In this document: positions 46,108 to 55,832 of the stretch, one piece after another
Numbering within the stretch: position 1 is the stretch's first letter
Layout of the letters: every line of letters begins with the position of its first letter
Assembly: GCF_004522175.1 (NCBI RefSeq)
Contig: NZ_SDEB01000003.1
Location: 124,001 to 188,000, forward strand
Source: Paracoccus ravus
Lineage (GTDB): Bacteria > Pseudomonadota > Alphaproteobacteria > Rhodobacterales > Rhodobacteraceae
Length of the DNA: 64,000 nt
Direction of reading: 5' to 3'
The notes under the pieces: model-generated
Seen by the model: the letters and a program-made list of their open reading frames with translations, nothing else
What the model was told of the DNA's origin: nothing
Database searches by the model: none
Program-made: the position numbers and the translations under genes

Positions 46108-46854
46108 ATGTCCGAAACGATGAATATCGAGGAATATCTGGCGCAAGGCGGTGTTCTGACCGCGCCGGAAAACGTGCCGGCCCGCTATCGTGGCGAGCTT
46201 TTGCGGCTGATGTCGAGCTTTGTCGACAGCGAACTGGCAGCATCTGCCGGATTTGCCGCCTCGATCAATTACGCGCCGGGTATCAAGGAACGCATTGCCG
46301 CCAGCCGGATCACGTTGGAAAAAGCCGACCACGCCGAGCGTGTTCTGAGCGTGATGGCCGATTTTGGTACGGATACGGCGCGATATGAAACCCAGCATGA
46401 CTGGGCTGCGCGGGTCGGTCGCGACGAGGATTTGGGTGGCACTCGGACCGGCGGCGACATGCGCCTTTCGGTGCTGCATTACCCGATCACCGGCTGGATC
46501 GATGCGGTCGTCCTGAACGTGCTTCAGGGCCTTGCGACCGGCGTGCAGATGACGGAATTGACCCGCGTTTCCTATGCGCCCTTGGCCGAGGTTTTCCGCG
46601 ATATCGCCCCGCGCGAGGCGCGCCACGCGGAACTGGGTCTTGAAGGGCTGGAACGCATCGCCGCGAACGACCCAGACGCCGCCCGCGCGTCCATTGCCTA
46701 TTGGCAACTCCGGGTGGCGGTGGGCTTTGGCTGCCTTGCATCCACCCGCTACGACATTCTGGCGCGGTTCGGGCTGCGCCATACCCCTAACGAAACATTG
46801 CTTGCCCGCTGGCAGGCGCTTGTCACCGAACGTCTGGCCGCAATCGGCCTTTGA
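46108..46854 (+). CDS. Additional PaaA/PaaC-like ferritin-fold protein, unknown role
   Basis: The start at ATG 46108 follows AAGGGGG by seven bases; ATG 46087 overlapping the paaE stop is less likely. The 248-residue protein shows the helical pattern of the phenylacetate epoxidase family, with VDSELAASAGFAASINYAPG, EKADHAERVLSVMADFG and PREARHAELGLEGLERI. The second motif contains ExxH as in di-iron enzymes; the first has an ExxxH spacing, so the iron site may be altered. It is neither PaaA nor PaaC, both of which are encoded nearby. Possible roles are an accessory epoxidase subunit or an oxygenase for a related acyl-CoA. Confidence 0.72.
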   Translation: MSETMNIEEYLAQGGVLTAPENVPARYRGELLRLMSSFVDSELAASAGFAASINYAPGIKERIAASRITLEKADHAERVLSVMADFGTDTARYETQHDWAARVGRDEDLGGTRTGGDMRLSVLHYPITGWIDAVVLNVLQGLATGVQMTELTRVSYAPLAEVFRDIAPREARHAELGLEGLERIAANDPDAARASIAYWQLRVAVGFGCLASTRYDILARFGLRHTPNETLLARWQALVTERLAAIGL

Positions 46855-46893
46855 CTGGCCGTGGCCCCCAAGAACTGATCGAGGAATTGACAC

Positions 46894-48957
46894 ATGACCA
46901 CTCTGCGTCGGCTTGAAAGCTATGTCTGTGGCAGCTGGACCCCCGGCGCGAAGGACGGGCAGACCCTTCTGGATGCAGCGACCGGTCAGCCCGTCGCCCT
47001 GATCGATTCAACCGGTGTCGATTTTGCTGCGACGCTGGCTTACGGTCGTGAGGTTGCCGGAGCAAAGCTGCGCGCCATGACCTTCCATGACCGCGCCGCC
47101 ATGCTCAAGGCGCTGGGTCTGGCGCTGATGGGCATGAAAGAGGAATTCTACGCCGAAAGCCTGAAAACCGGCGCGACCCGCACCGATGGCTGGATCGACA
47201 TCGAGGGCGGCATCGGCACGATGCTGACCTTCGCCTCGAAAGGCCGCCGCGAACTGCCCAATACCCGCGTGCTGACCGATGGGGATGTCGAGACGCTCAG
47301 CAAGGATTCGACCTTCAGCGCCCAGCATATCCTGACGCCGCTGCAGGGCGTCGCGGTCCATATCAACGCCTTCAACTTCCCGATCTGGGGGATGCTCGAG
47401 AAGATCGCGCCGACGCTGCTGGCGGGCGTGCCCTGCCTCGTCAAGCCGGCCTCGCAGACCGCCTACCTGACCGAACTGATGGTGCGCCGCATCATCGAGA
47501 CCGGCATCCTGCCCGAAGGCGCGCTGCAGCTGATCTGCGGCTCGGTCGGCGACCTGCTGGACCATGTCACGGGGCAGGACGCGGTGACCTTCACCGGCTC
47601 GGCCTGGACCGGGCGCAAGCTGAAATCGCACAAGGCGATCGTCGAGAACTCGGTGCGCTTCACCATGGAGGCGGACAGCCTGAACGCCGCCATCCTCGGC
47701 CCCGACGCGGTCGCGGGCACGCCGGAATTCGACCTTTTCGTGAAGGAGGTGGCGCGCGAGATGACCACCAAGGCCGGGCAGAAATGCACCGCCATCCGCC
47801 GCGTCATCGCGCCCCGCGCGCAGGTCGAGGCGCTGGTCGAGGCGCTGCGCGTACGGCTGGAAAAGACCGCCGTCGGCCTGCCGGGGGATGAGGCGACCCG
47901 CATGGGCCCGCTGGCGAGCTTCGAGCAGCGCGACGAGGTGCGCGAGCGCATCCGCGAATTGCAAGCCGATGCCGAGATCGTCGCGGGCAATCCCGACGAG
48001 GTCCGCCTGTCCTCGGGCGATGCCGAGGCCGGTGCCTTCCTGAACCCGGTTCTGCTTTACGCCGACAAGCCTTTCGCCGCGAAGAATATCCACGATGTCG
48101 AGGCCTTCGGTCCCGTCTCGACCCTGATGCCCTATGACGATCTGGGCGAGGCGGTCGAGCTGGCGCGGATGGGCAAGGGCTCGCTGGTTTCCTCGGTCTT
48201 CACCGATGATCCCAAGGTCGCCGAAGAGGTGGTGATCGGGGCCGCGCCCTTCCATGGCCGCGTCATGATCGGCAACCGCGCCTCGGCCAAGACCTCGACC
48301 GGGCATGGCTCGCCTCTGGCGGCGCTGGTCCATGGCGGTCCGGGCCGTGCCGGTGGCGGCGAGGAAATGGGTGGCATGCGCGGCGTCAAGCATTACATGC
48401 AGCGCACTGCCGTGCAGGGCGTGCCGCGCCTGCTTTCGGCAGTGACCGGGCGCTGGATCGAGGGCGCGCCGGCGCAGCAGGGCGTGCATCCGTTCCGCAA
48501 GTCCCTGGCCGAGCTCAGCATCGGCGACCAGCTGGTGACCGCGACCCGCACCATCACCCGCGAGGATGTCGAGCATTTCGCCCATTTCACCGGCGACACC
48601 TTCTATGCCCATATGGACGAGGTGGCGGCCAAGGCGAACCCGTTCTTCGACGACCGCGTGGCGCATGGCTACCTGATCGCCTCCTTCGCGGCGGGCCTCT
48701 TCGTCGAGCCCAATCCCGGCCCGGTGCTGGCGAATTACGGCGTCGACAACCTGCGCTTCCTGACCCCGGTCTATTTCGGCGACACGCTGCAGGTCCGCCT
48801 GACCTGCAAGGAGATCAACCCGCGCGCCAATGCCGAGCATGGCGAGGTGCGCTGGGATTGCCAAGTCTCCAACCAGAACGGGGCGGTGGTCGCGCAATAT
48901 GACGTGCTGACCATGGTCGCCAAGACTTGGCCCGCCGTCGCCCAGGCTGCGGAATGA
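46894..48957 (+). CDS. paaZ: Bifunctional oxepin-CoA hydrolase / 3-oxo-5,6-dehydrosuberyl-CoA semialdehyde dehydrogenase
   Basis: The 687-residue protein has an N-terminal aldehyde dehydrogenase domain with Glu259 ([10 protein letters not shown]) and Cys298 (KAGQKCTAI), and a C-terminal MaoC-type hydratase domain (about 535-685; THFTGD-like [13 protein letters not shown] and [12 protein letters not shown]). PaaZ opens the oxepin ring and oxidises the aldehyde, preventing build-up of a reactive intermediate. Codon bias changes within the gene: by my count 22 of the first 60 codons end in A or T, against 4 of codons 190-249. Confidence 0.95.
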   Translation: MTTLRRLESYVCGSWTPGAKDGQTLLDAATGQPVALIDSTGVDFAATLAYGREVAGAKLRAMTFHDRAAMLKALGLALMGMKEEFYAESLKTGATRTDGWIDIEGGIGTMLTFASKGRRELPNTRVLTDGDVETLSKDSTFSAQHILTPLQGVAVHINAFNFPIWGMLEKIAPTLLAGVPCLVKPASQTAYLTELMVRRIIETGILPEGALQLICGSVGDLLDHVTGQDAVTFTGSAWTGRKLKSHKAIVENSVRFTMEADSLNAAILGPDAVAGTPEFDLFVKEVAREMTTKAGQKCTAIRRVIAPRAQVEALVEALRVRLEKTAVGLPGDEATRMGPLASFEQRDEVRERIRELQADAEIVAGNPDEVRLSSGDAEAGAFLNPVLLYADKPFAAKNIHDVEAFGPVSTLMPYDDLGEAVELARMGKGSLVSSVFTDDPKVAEEVVIGAAPFHGRVMIGNRASAKTSTGHGSPLAALVHGGPGRAGGGEEMGGMRGVKHYMQRTAVQGVPRLLSAVTGRWIEGAPAQQGVHPFRKSLAELSIGDQLVTATRTITREDVEHFAHFTGDTFYAHMDEVAAKANPFFDDRVAHGYLIASFAAGLFVEPNPGPVLANYGVDNLRFLTPVYFGDTLQVRLTCKEINPRANAEHGEVRWDCQVSNQNGAVVAQYDVLTMVAKTWPAVAQAAE

Positions 48958-49574
48958 GCCGAACCTATGCCTGGGACGGCATCGTCCCGGTGATCGATCC
49001 CGCCGCCTTCGTGCATCCCGAGGCGGTGGTGATCGGCGACGTAATCATCGGCCCGACAGTTTATGTCGGGCCGGGTGCCGTTTTGCGCGGCGATTTCGGG
49101 CGCATCATCCTGCAGGCGGGCTGCAATGTACAGGAGACCTGCGTCATCCATGCCTTCCCCGGCAAGGATGTCGTGGTCGAGGAACTGGGCCATATCGGCC
49201 ACGGCGCCGTGCTGCATGGCTGCCAAATCGGGCGCAATGCGATGGTCGGCATGAATGCCGTGGTGATGGATGAAGCGGTGATCGGCGAGAATACCATCGT
49301 CGCCGCTATGGCCTTCGTGAAGGCGGGAGCGTGGATCCCGGCGAACAGCTTGGCCGTTGGCTCGCCCGCGCGCGTGGTACGGGAACTGTCTGCCGAGGAA
49401 ATCGACTGGAAACGGCGCGGCACGGGCGTCTATCAGCAGCTTGCGCTGGAGGCGCGGGACAAGCTGAAACCGGCAGAGCCGCTATCGGAGCCGGAAACGG
49501 ATCGGCGCAGGGCCGAGGCCCCGCGCTACGATCCTTTGCTGTTGGAGCGCCGAGGTTTCAGCGAACGGCCTTGA
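48954..49574 (+). CDS. paaY: Hexapeptide-repeat protein PaaY (thioesterase/carbonic anhydrase-like)
   Basis: The start at ATG 48954 overlaps the paaZ stop by four bases. The 206-residue protein forms a left-handed beta helix ([20 protein letters not shown] and [20 protein letters not shown]) with His residues placed for a gamma-carbonic-anhydrase-like metal site. PaaY is reported to hydrolyse dead-end CoA esters formed during phenylacetate breakdown. The last 17 bases overlap the end of the opposite-strand paaR gene. Confidence 0.92.
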   Translation: MSRTYAWDGIVPVIDPAAFVHPEAVVIGDVIIGPTVYVGPGAVLRGDFGRIILQAGCNVQETCVIHAFPGKDVVVEELGHIGHGAVLHGCQIGRNAMVGMNAVVMDEAVIGENTIVAAMAFVKAGAWIPANSLAVGSPARVVRELSAEEIDWKRRGTGVYQQLALEARDKLKPAEPLSEPETDRRRAEAPRYDPLLLERRGFSERP

Positions 49575-50157
49575 TCCCTTCGAGGATCAGGGTTGTCGCC
49601 ACATCGGCATAATCTTCGCGCGAGATGCGGCCACCCTCGCGGAACCACATATAGACCCAGTTCATCATACCGAACAAAGACATGGTGACCGGGGTCAGCA
49701 GGGGGCGCTCGGGATTGTCCAGATCGGGATTGATCTCGCGCAGAACCACCGCGAAATGCCGCACGATGCGCTTTTCAATGCCGAGGATTTCGGCCTTTTG
49801 CTCATCAGTCAGGGCCGCACTTGCGTTCAACTGCACCTTGTGCTGGTTATCCGCGCCCTTATAGGCATCAAGCACCGTGCCGACCAGTTTGCGCAGGCGT
49901 TGCTGTGGCGGCAAAGCGGGGTCGTCGGCGGCCTCGATAGCCTCTTCGACCTCTTCCAGATGGGTGATGATGATCTCGAAGATCAATTCGCCCTTGCTGG
50001 GATAATAATGGTAAAGCAGCGCCTTGGAAACTTGGCCATGCGCGGCGATCTGCGCCATCGAGGCTTTTTCCATGCCCTGTTCGGCAAAAACGGCGGCTGC
50101 GCTGTCGAGCAAACCGCGCCGCTTCTCATCGAAATCGACTGCCCGTGTCCGAGCCAT
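49558..50157 (-). CDS. paaR: TetR family regulator, probable PaaR
   Basis: The 199-residue protein has an N-terminal TetR HTH ([20 protein letters not shown], then [11 protein letters not shown]) and a helical ligand domain. TetR regulators of this kind in paa clusters (PaaR) respond to phenylacetyl-CoA and bind palindromes built on ACCGACCGGTCGGT-like sequence. Three such sites lie in this window, before aauB, before paaJ and between paaG and paaN. The gene converges with paaY by a 17-base overlap and is in the same direction as paaG-I-K, 112 bases downstream of paaK. Confidence 0.85.
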   Translation of the reverse strand: MARTRAVDFDEKRRGLLDSAAAVFAEQGMEKASMAQIAAHGQVSKALLYHYYPSKGELIFEIIITHLEEVEEAIEAADDPALPPQQRLRKLVGTVLDAYKGADNQHKVQLNASAALTDEQKAEILGIEKRIVRHFAVVLREINPDLDNPERPLLTPVTMSLFGMMNWVYMWFREGGRISREDYADVATTLILEGIKAVR

Positions 50158-50233
50158 GAAATTCCTTTCGACCGCCCTGTTCAGCGTCGGGTCAATGGGA
50201 CGGGGGCCAACCCCCGACCTTCTCTATTGGTTT

Positions 50234-50259
50234 CGGCGCGGGCTGTCATGCCCGCGCCG
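50234..50259. terminator. Hairpin between paaK and paaR
   Basis: CGGCGCGGGC and GCCCGCGCCG form a perfect 10-bp stem with a six-base loop just after the leftward paaK stop. No T-run follows on the minus strand, so it may only attenuate read-through into paaR. Confidence 0.45.
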
Positions 50260-50269
50260 CTTCGTGTTC

Positions 50270-51580
50270 CTATTCCTTGGGGCGATTGTCGACGACGCGT
50301 TTCGCCTTGCCTTCCGAGCGGGCGACGCCGTTCGGATCGGTGACATTGATCTTGGTCGAGACGCCGACCACCGACTTGATGTGATGCGCGAGTTCCTTGG
50401 CCGAATGGGCGCGGGCGCTCTCGTCGCACATCGCGGGCGTGCATTCGACATGGACGGTCATGTTGTCCATCCGGCCCGAGCGGGAAAGCTCGATTTGGAA
50501 ATGCGGCGCGAGGCCCTGACATTTCAGGATCTGCTCCTCGATCTGGGTCGGGAAGACGTTGACGCCGCGCAGGATGATCATGTCGTCGCTGCGGCCGGTG
50601 ATCTTCTCGATCCGGCGCATGCTGCGGGCGGTGCCGGGCAGCAGGCGGGTCAGGTCGCGGGTGCGGTAGCGCACCATCGGCAGGCCTTCCTTGGTCAGCG
50701 TGGTGAACACCAGTTCACCAAGTTGGCCGTCGGGCAGGACCTCGCCGGTGACCGGGTCGATGATCTCGGGATAGAAGTGGTCTTCCCAGACATGCAGCCC
50801 GTCCTTGGTCTCGACGCATTCCTGCGCGACGCCGGGGCCCATGATTTCCGACAGGCCGTAGATGTCCACGGCATGCATGTTGAAGGCTTCCTCGATTTCT
50901 TCGCGCATCGAGTTGGTCCAGGGCTCGGCCCCGAAGATGCCGATCTCCAGCGAGCTTTCGCGCGGATCGAGACCCTGACGGCGGAACTCGTCCAGGATCG
51001 ACAGCATGTAGCTCGGCGTCACCATGATGATGCGCGGCTTGAAGTCGTTGATCAGCGTCACCTGACGCTCGGTCATGCCGCCCGACATCGGGACCACGGT
51101 GCAGCCGAGCTTCTCGGCGCCGTAATGCGCGCCGAGGCCGCCGGTGAACAGCCCGTAGCCATAGGAGTTGTGCAGCATGTCGCCCGGACGGCCACCCGCC
51201 GCGCGGATCGAGCGCGCGATCAGGTTGGCCCAGGTGTCGATGTCGCGCTGGGTATAGCCGACGACCGTGGGCTTGCCGGTGGTGCCCGACGAGCCGTGGA
51301 TGCGCACCAGCTTCTCGCGCGGGGTGGCGAACATGCCGAAGGGATAGGTCTCGCGCAGGTCCTGCTTCACGGTGAAGGGGAACTTGGCGATATCGGCGAG
51401 GGTTTTCAGGTCCTCGGGATGGGCGCCGTTCTCGTCGAAGCGCTTGCGGTAGAAGGGCGAGTTCTCATAGGCATGGCGCAGCGACCATTGCATGCGGTGG
51501 AACTGAAGCTCGGCGATTTCATCGCGCGAGGCGGTTTCAATCGGCTCAAGGCCGGCATTGATCGGGGACAGGTCTTGCAT
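50270..51580 (-). CDS. paaK: Phenylacetate-CoA ligase
   Basis: The start at ATG 51580 follows GGGAGGA. The 436-residue adenylate-forming enzyme has the P-loop GSSGTTGKPTVVGYT, YGLSEIMGPGVAQECVETKD and the C-terminal domain hinge (GRSDDMIILRGVNVFPTQIE) typical of PaaK. It converts phenylacetate, ATP and CoA to phenylacetyl-CoA, the inducer and first ring-activated intermediate. It is the last gene of the leftward paaG-paaI-paaK group, 30 bases after paaI. Confidence 0.96.
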   Translation of the reverse strand: MQDLSPINAGLEPIETASRDEIAELQFHRMQWSLRHAYENSPFYRKRFDENGAHPEDLKTLADIAKFPFTVKQDLRETYPFGMFATPREKLVRIHGSSGTTGKPTVVGYTQRDIDTWANLIARSIRAAGGRPGDMLHNSYGYGLFTGGLGAHYGAEKLGCTVVPMSGGMTERQVTLINDFKPRIIMVTPSYMLSILDEFRRQGLDPRESSLEIGIFGAEPWTNSMREEIEEAFNMHAVDIYGLSEIMGPGVAQECVETKDGLHVWEDHFYPEIIDPVTGEVLPDGQLGELVFTTLTKEGLPMVRYRTRDLTRLLPGTARSMRRIEKITGRSDDMIILRGVNVFPTQIEEQILKCQGLAPHFQIELSRSGRMDNMTVHVECTPAMCDESARAHSAKELAHHIKSVVGVSTKINVTDPNGVARSEGKAKRVVDNRPKE

Positions 51581-51610
51581 GGTTTCCTCCCTATGCAAAA
51601 TGCGGTCCGG

Positions 51611-52060
51611 TCAGTCTTCGACCGGCAGGTGGGTGCCCTTGACGGTGCGCGAATGGCCGCGGAATTCGGCCACATGGGCGCCGTCCTGGTTGGTGATGCG
51701 AATGTCGTAGATCCCCGAGCGGCCACGGCGCGAGACTTCGCGCGCCTGCGCCGTCAGCCGGTCTCCGATCCGGCCGGGGATGAGATAGGTGATCGCGCAA
51801 TGCTGCGCGACCGCCATCTGGTTGTAGCTGTTGCAGGCAAAGGCAAAGGCGCTGTCGGCCAGCGTGAACATGTAGCCGCCATGGCAATTGCCGTGGCCGT
51901 TGGACATGTCTGCCGTGATGGTCATGGCCAGATCAGCTTCGCCCGGCGCGATGTGATCGAGGCTCATGCCAAGGCGCTGGCTGGCGGAATCGTCGTTCCA
52001 CATCGCCGCGGCCGAGGCCTCGGCCAGTTCCTGCGGGCTCATCTCGCGGACATGTTTCAT
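51611..52060 (-). CDS. paaI: Hydroxyphenylacetyl-CoA thioesterase PaaI
   Basis: The 149-residue hot-dog thioesterase has the PaaI motif SNGHGNCHGGYMFTLADSAF with the catalytic Asp and the glycine-rich helix start. It hydrolyses CoA thioesters to free CoA trapped as unproductive ring-hydroxylated forms. The start overlaps the paaG stop by four bases. Confidence 0.94.
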   Translation of the reverse strand: MKHVREMSPQELAEASAAAMWNDDSASQRLGMSLDHIAPGEADLAMTITADMSNGHGNCHGGYMFTLADSAFAFACNSYNQMAVAQHCAITYLIPGRIGDRLTAQAREVSRRGRSGIYDIRITNQDGAHVAEFRGHSRTVKGTHLPVED

Positions 52061-52845
52061 TCGCCGATGAACTCCGCCTTGCGCTTTTCGAGGAAGGCGG
52101 TGACGCCTTCGGCATAGTCGCGCGAGCGGCCTGCCTTGCGCTGGCAGTCGCGTTCAAGGTCAAGCTGCTCGTCCAGGCTGTTGGTCGCGGCGGCCTGGAT
52201 CAGCTGCTTGGTCAGGCCGAGGCCCAAGGTCGGACCAGCAGCAAGCTGGGAGGCCAGTGCGGTGGCTTCGGCCAGAAGCGCCTCGTCCTCGACGGCTTTC
52301 CAGATCAGACCCCAATCGGCGGCCTTTTCGGCCATAAGCGGCTCGGCGGTCATGGCCAGCGCCTTGGCGCGCGGCTCGCCCAGAATGCGGGCAAGGCTCC
52401 AAGTGCCACCGGCATCGGGAACCAGTCCGATCTTGGCAAAGGCTTGAATGAATTTCGCGGATTTCGCGGCCAGCACGATATCGCAGGCAAATGCGAGGTT
52501 CGCACCCGCGCCCGCCGCCACGCCATTCACCGCGCAGATCACCGGCTTTTGCAGGTTGCGGATCAGGCGCAGCGTCGGATTGTAGAAGGTCTCCAGCGTG
52601 TGGCCTAGATCCGGGGCGGGTCCACCCTTCCTCGGATCGCGGTCGCCGAGGTCTTGGCCCGCGCAGAAGCCGCGCCCCGAGCCGGTCAGAAGGACTGCGC
52701 GGACGGCGGCGTCGGAATGGGCGCGCTCGATTCCCGCGCGCAGGGCCAGATGCATTTCCTCGTTGAAGGAATTGAGCTTTTCCGGGCGGTTGAGCGTCAG
52801 CGTCAGGACGCCATCGACCAGCGTGGTCAGGACCGTTTCTGTCAT
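52057..52845 (-). CDS. paaG: 2-(1,2-epoxy-1,2-dihydrophenyl)acetyl-CoA isomerase
   Basis: The start at ATG 52845 follows GGGAG by six bases. The 262-residue crotonase-fold protein has GRGFCAGQDLGDRDPRKG and FAKIGLVPDAGGTW with the catalytic Asp typical of PaaG rather than the Glu of hydratases. It isomerises the ring epoxide to oxepin-CoA, the substrate of PaaZ. It heads the leftward paaG-I-K operon and is divergent from paaN across a 101-base gap that holds the perfect operator. Confidence 0.93.
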   Translation of the reverse strand: MTETVLTTLVDGVLTLTLNRPEKLNSFNEEMHLALRAGIERAHSDAAVRAVLLTGSGRGFCAGQDLGDRDPRKGGPAPDLGHTLETFYNPTLRLIRNLQKPVICAVNGVAAGAGANLAFACDIVLAAKSAKFIQAFAKIGLVPDAGGTWSLARILGEPRAKALAMTAEPLMAEKAADWGLIWKAVEDEALLAEATALASQLAAGPTLGLGLTKQLIQAAATNSLDEQLDLERDCQRKAGRSRDYAEGVTAFLEKRKAEFIGE

Positions 52846-52900
52846 TTGGAACTCCCCAGCCTCGCTCTCCCCGAGGCTATTGAAGATTTGTGTTGCATAA

Positions 52901-52914
52901 ACCGACCGGTCGGT
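52901..52914. promoter_or_regulatory. Perfect 14-bp palindrome between paaG and paaN, PaaR-type operator
   Basis: ACCGACCGGTCGGT is an exact palindrome placed between the divergent starts. On the leftward strand a TATCAT hexamer lies two bases upstream of it; on the rightward strand GCATAA lies directly before it. It therefore could block both promoters. It is the best of three related sites in the window. Confidence 0.8.
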
Positions 52915-52946
52915 CAATGATAATGTTCAAATCTTGGGAGGGGTTC

Positions 52947-54596
52947 ATGTCAGATTTGTTCGAACGCCATCGGCCGATGCTTGAGGCTGCTTTGCAGGCG
53001 CTTCGCACGCGCGAATTCTGGACACCTTTCCCCGAGGTTCCCAGCGGTAAGATCTATGGAGAAACCGCGCGTTCCGACGGCGAGGCTGCTTTTGCCGAAC
53101 TGTGCGGGGCAGCTTTCGCAATCCCCGGTCACCCCGAGGAAACCCATCTGGGCCGCGAGGAATCACCCTTTGGCCCGGTCTTGGGAATCACCTATCCGGC
53201 AGCCAGCGCGGCGACGCTGATTGCCGCGTCTGATGCCGCCGCCCCGGCTTTGGCCGAGGCCGGGATCGAGGCGCGTGTGGGCGTCTGCCTTGAGGCACTG
53301 GTCCGTCTGAACCGGATGAGCTTCCTGATCGGCAATGCGACCATGCACACGACAGGGCAGGCTTTTGCGATGGCCTTTCAGGCGGGCGGCCCTCACGCGC
53401 AGGATCGTGGGCTGGAAGCCGTCGCCGTCGCATTTGACGAGATGACCCGCTTTGCCGGTTCCGCGCGTTGGGAAAAGCCGCAGGGCAAATCCGCGCCCAT
53501 CGTGCTGGAAAAGAACTGGGCCGTGATTCCGACCGGTATTTCGCTGGCGATCGGCTGCAATACTTTCCCGACGTGGAACTCCTATTCCGGCATCCTTGCG
53601 AGCCTCGCATCCGGCAATCCGGTCATCGTGAAGCCGCATCCTGCGGCGATCCTGCCCTTGGCGCTGACCGTGCGCGTGCTGCGCGAGGTTCTGACCGAGG
53701 CCGGTCTGCCCGCCGATTCCATCCTGCTGGCCGTGGACCAAGCGGGGGCCGAGATCACCAAGGATTTGGCGACCAATCCGGCGGTACGGTTGATTGACTA
53801 TACCGGCTCCTCGGGCTTCGGGGATTGGCTGCGAGCCAATGCCTCGCAGGCGCAGATTTTCTCGGAAGAGGCGGGAGTGAACACCGTCACCATCGCCGCG
53901 ACCGATGACTTTGCGGGCATGTGTGCGAATCTTGCGTTTTCGTTGGCGCTCTATTCGGGCCAGATGTGCACCGCGCCGCAGAATATCTATATCCCGCGCG
54001 GCGGGATCACGACCGATCAGGGGCCGAAAAGCTTTGATGAAGTCGCGGTGGGCATCGCCTCGGCCATTGACGCGCTGCTCTCGGACGCGGCCCGCGCGGC
54101 AGGGGTCTGCGGGGCCATCGCCAACCCGGCGACGCTGGAGCGTGTGCAAACCGCCCGCGCCACGGGCCGCATCATCCGCGACTCCGCTCCCGTGGGCGAG
54201 GGGCGCTCCGCAAGCCCACTGCTGCTGGCGCTTGAGGATGGCGATGCGAGTGCCGAGGAGGAATGCTTCGGCCCCATCGCCTTCCTGATCGCAGTTGACG
54301 ATGCTGACACCGGCATCACCCGCGCTTCTGGTATTGCGCGGCATAAGGGCGCGATCACGGCGGCGCTTTACGACACGGATGAGGCGCGGATCACCCGCGC
54401 TGTCCGCGCCTTCGCGCAGGCCGGGGTGAACCTGTCGATCAACTTGACCGGCAATATCTTCGTCAATCAATCGGCGGCCTTCAGCGATTTCCACGTCACC
54501 GGGGCCAACCCGGCCGGAAATGCCAGCCTGACCGATACTGCTTTCGTCGCCAGCCGTTTCCGGCGGGTGATGTGGCGCCGCCCCGCGGCCGCCTGA
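52947..54596 (+). CDS. paaN: Phenylacetic acid degradation protein PaaN (aldehyde dehydrogenase family)
   Basis: The start at ATG 52947 follows GGGAGGGG. The 549-residue protein is the stand-alone PaaN type of aldehyde dehydrogenase, with IGCNTFPTWNSYSGILASLA, TGSSGFGDWLRANASQ and ALYSGQMCTAPQNIYIPRGG carrying the catalytic Cys. It has no MaoC domain. It was historically called the ring-opening enzyme of phenylacetate degradation, and related proteins may oxidise the open-chain aldehyde. A full PaaZ is also encoded here, so the two overlap in function. It starts the rightward group that includes the ABC transporter. Confidence 0.9.
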   Translation: MSDLFERHRPMLEAALQALRTREFWTPFPEVPSGKIYGETARSDGEAAFAELCGAAFAIPGHPEETHLGREESPFGPVLGITYPAASAATLIAASDAAAPALAEAGIEARVGVCLEALVRLNRMSFLIGNATMHTTGQAFAMAFQAGGPHAQDRGLEAVAVAFDEMTRFAGSARWEKPQGKSAPIVLEKNWAVIPTGISLAIGCNTFPTWNSYSGILASLASGNPVIVKPHPAAILPLALTVRVLREVLTEAGLPADSILLAVDQAGAEITKDLATNPAVRLIDYTGSSGFGDWLRANASQAQIFSEEAGVNTVTIAATDDFAGMCANLAFSLALYSGQMCTAPQNIYIPRGGITTDQGPKSFDEVAVGIASAIDALLSDAARAAGVCGAIANPATLERVQTARATGRIIRDSAPVGEGRSASPLLLALEDGDASAEEECFGPIAFLIAVDDADTGITRASGIARHKGAITAALYDTDEARITRAVRAFAQAGVNLSINLTGNIFVNQSAAFSDFHVTGANPAGNASLTDTAFVASRFRRVMWRRPAAA

Positions 54597-54623
54597 ACCG
54601 TTTACATCTGGGAGGAGGAACCC

Positions 54624-55769
54624 ATGATCAAGACCCTGACCACGACCGTTCCCGCCGCGCTGATCGCGCTCGGCCTTGCTGCGGCGGCCCATGCCGACAT
54701 CAAGATCGGCGCCTCGATCTCGGCCACCGGCCCGGCGGCCTTCCTTGGCGATCCCGAGGCCAAGACCCTCGAAATGCTGGTCAAAGAGCTGAACGCCAAG
54801 GGCGGCATCAATGGCGAGAAGGTCGAACTGGTGCTCTATGACGATGGCGGCGACGCCAACAAGGCGCGCACCTTCGCCACCCGCCTGATCGAGGATGACG
54901 AGGTCAATGCGATCATCGGCGGCACCACCACCGGCGCCTCGATGTCGATCCTCGCCGTGGCCGAGGATGCCGAGATCCCCTTCATCTCGCTGGCCGGGGC
55001 GATCGACATCATCCAGCCGGTCAAGCCCTATACGTTCAAGACCCCGCATACCGACCGCATGGCCTGCCAGAAGATCTTCGAGGACATGAAGAAGCAGGGC
55101 ATCGCCAAGGTCGGCCTGATCTCGGGGACCGACGGTTTCGGCGCCTCGATGCACGCACAGTGCAAGGACGTGGTCGGTGAATATGGCATCGAGATCGTCG
55201 CCGACGAGACCTATGATCCGAAAGACGCCGACATGACGGCGCAGCTGACCAAGATCAAGAACGCGGCGGGCATTCAGGCCGTGCTGAACCCCGGCTTCGG
55301 CCAGGGCCCGTCGATCGTGACCCGGAACTACAAGCAGCTGGCGATCGACCTGCCGCTCTACCAGTCGCATGGCGTCGCCTCGGACGGCTTCATCGAGCTC
55401 GCAGGCAAGGACGCCGCCGAGGGCGTGCGCCTGCCGGGCACGGCGCTTCTGGTCGCGGACCTGCTGGCCGATGGCGATGCGCAAAAGTCGGTCGTCGCGG
55501 CCTACAAGGCGGCCTATGAAGCGAAATACAAGATGCCGGTCAGCACCTTCGGCGGCTATGCCCATGACGGCTTCGCCCTGATGGTCGAGGCGATCACCAA
55601 GGCCGGCAGCAGCGAACCCGAGGCAATCCGCGACGCGCTCGAAGGCATCACCGGCCTTGCCGGGACCACCGGCGTCTATGCCATGTCCGCCGAGGACCAC
55701 CTGGGGCTCGACCTGTCGGCCTTCCGGATGCTCGAGATCAAGGACGGCGGCTGGACCATCGTCGAGTGA
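54624..55769 (+). CDS. Branched-chain-type ABC transporter substrate-binding protein (candidate phenylacetate/aromatic acid binder)
   Basis: The 381-residue protein has a signal peptide (IALGLAAAAHADI) and the type I periplasmic-binding fold of LivJ-family proteins (IKIGASISATGPAAFLGDPE, YDDGGDANKARTFATRLIED). It starts 27 bases after paaN. Family members bind branched amino acids, amides or aromatic acids. Position in a paa cluster suggests phenylacetate or a hydroxyphenylacetate as ligand, which is inference. A GC-rich hairpin follows it and may raise its level relative to the permeases. Confidence 0.88.
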   Translation: MIKTLTTTVPAALIALGLAAAAHADIKIGASISATGPAAFLGDPEAKTLEMLVKELNAKGGINGEKVELVLYDDGGDANKARTFATRLIEDDEVNAIIGGTTTGASMSILAVAEDAEIPFISLAGAIDIIQPVKPYTFKTPHTDRMACQKIFEDMKKQGIAKVGLISGTDGFGASMHAQCKDVVGEYGIEIVADETYDPKDADMTAQLTKIKNAAGIQAVLNPGFGQGPSIVTRNYKQLAIDLPLYQSHGVASDGFIELAGKDAAEGVRLPGTALLVADLLADGDAQKSVVAAYKAAYEAKYKMPVSTFGGYAHDGFALMVEAITKAGSSEPEAIRDALEGITGLAGTTGVYAMSAEDHLGLDLSAFRMLEIKDGGWTIVE

Positions 55770-55777
55770 TCGTCGAG

Positions 55778-55799
55778 GTGGCCCCGCAAGGGGCCGCCT
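55778..55799. terminator. Intercistronic hairpin after the binding-protein gene
   Basis: GGCCCC and GGGGCC form a stem with a GCAA tetraloop, extended by GC and GT pairs on the outside. No T-run follows, so partial termination or mRNA protection is likelier than full termination. Confidence 0.45.
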
Positions 55800-55832
55800 T
55801 CCGCCCGGAGCCCTGAAGAGAAGGACCCCAGC

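Noticed and set aside
55778..55799. Riboswitch or attenuator
   Set aside because: Only a simple hairpin with a GCAA loop; no conserved aptamer core or alternative pairing is visible.
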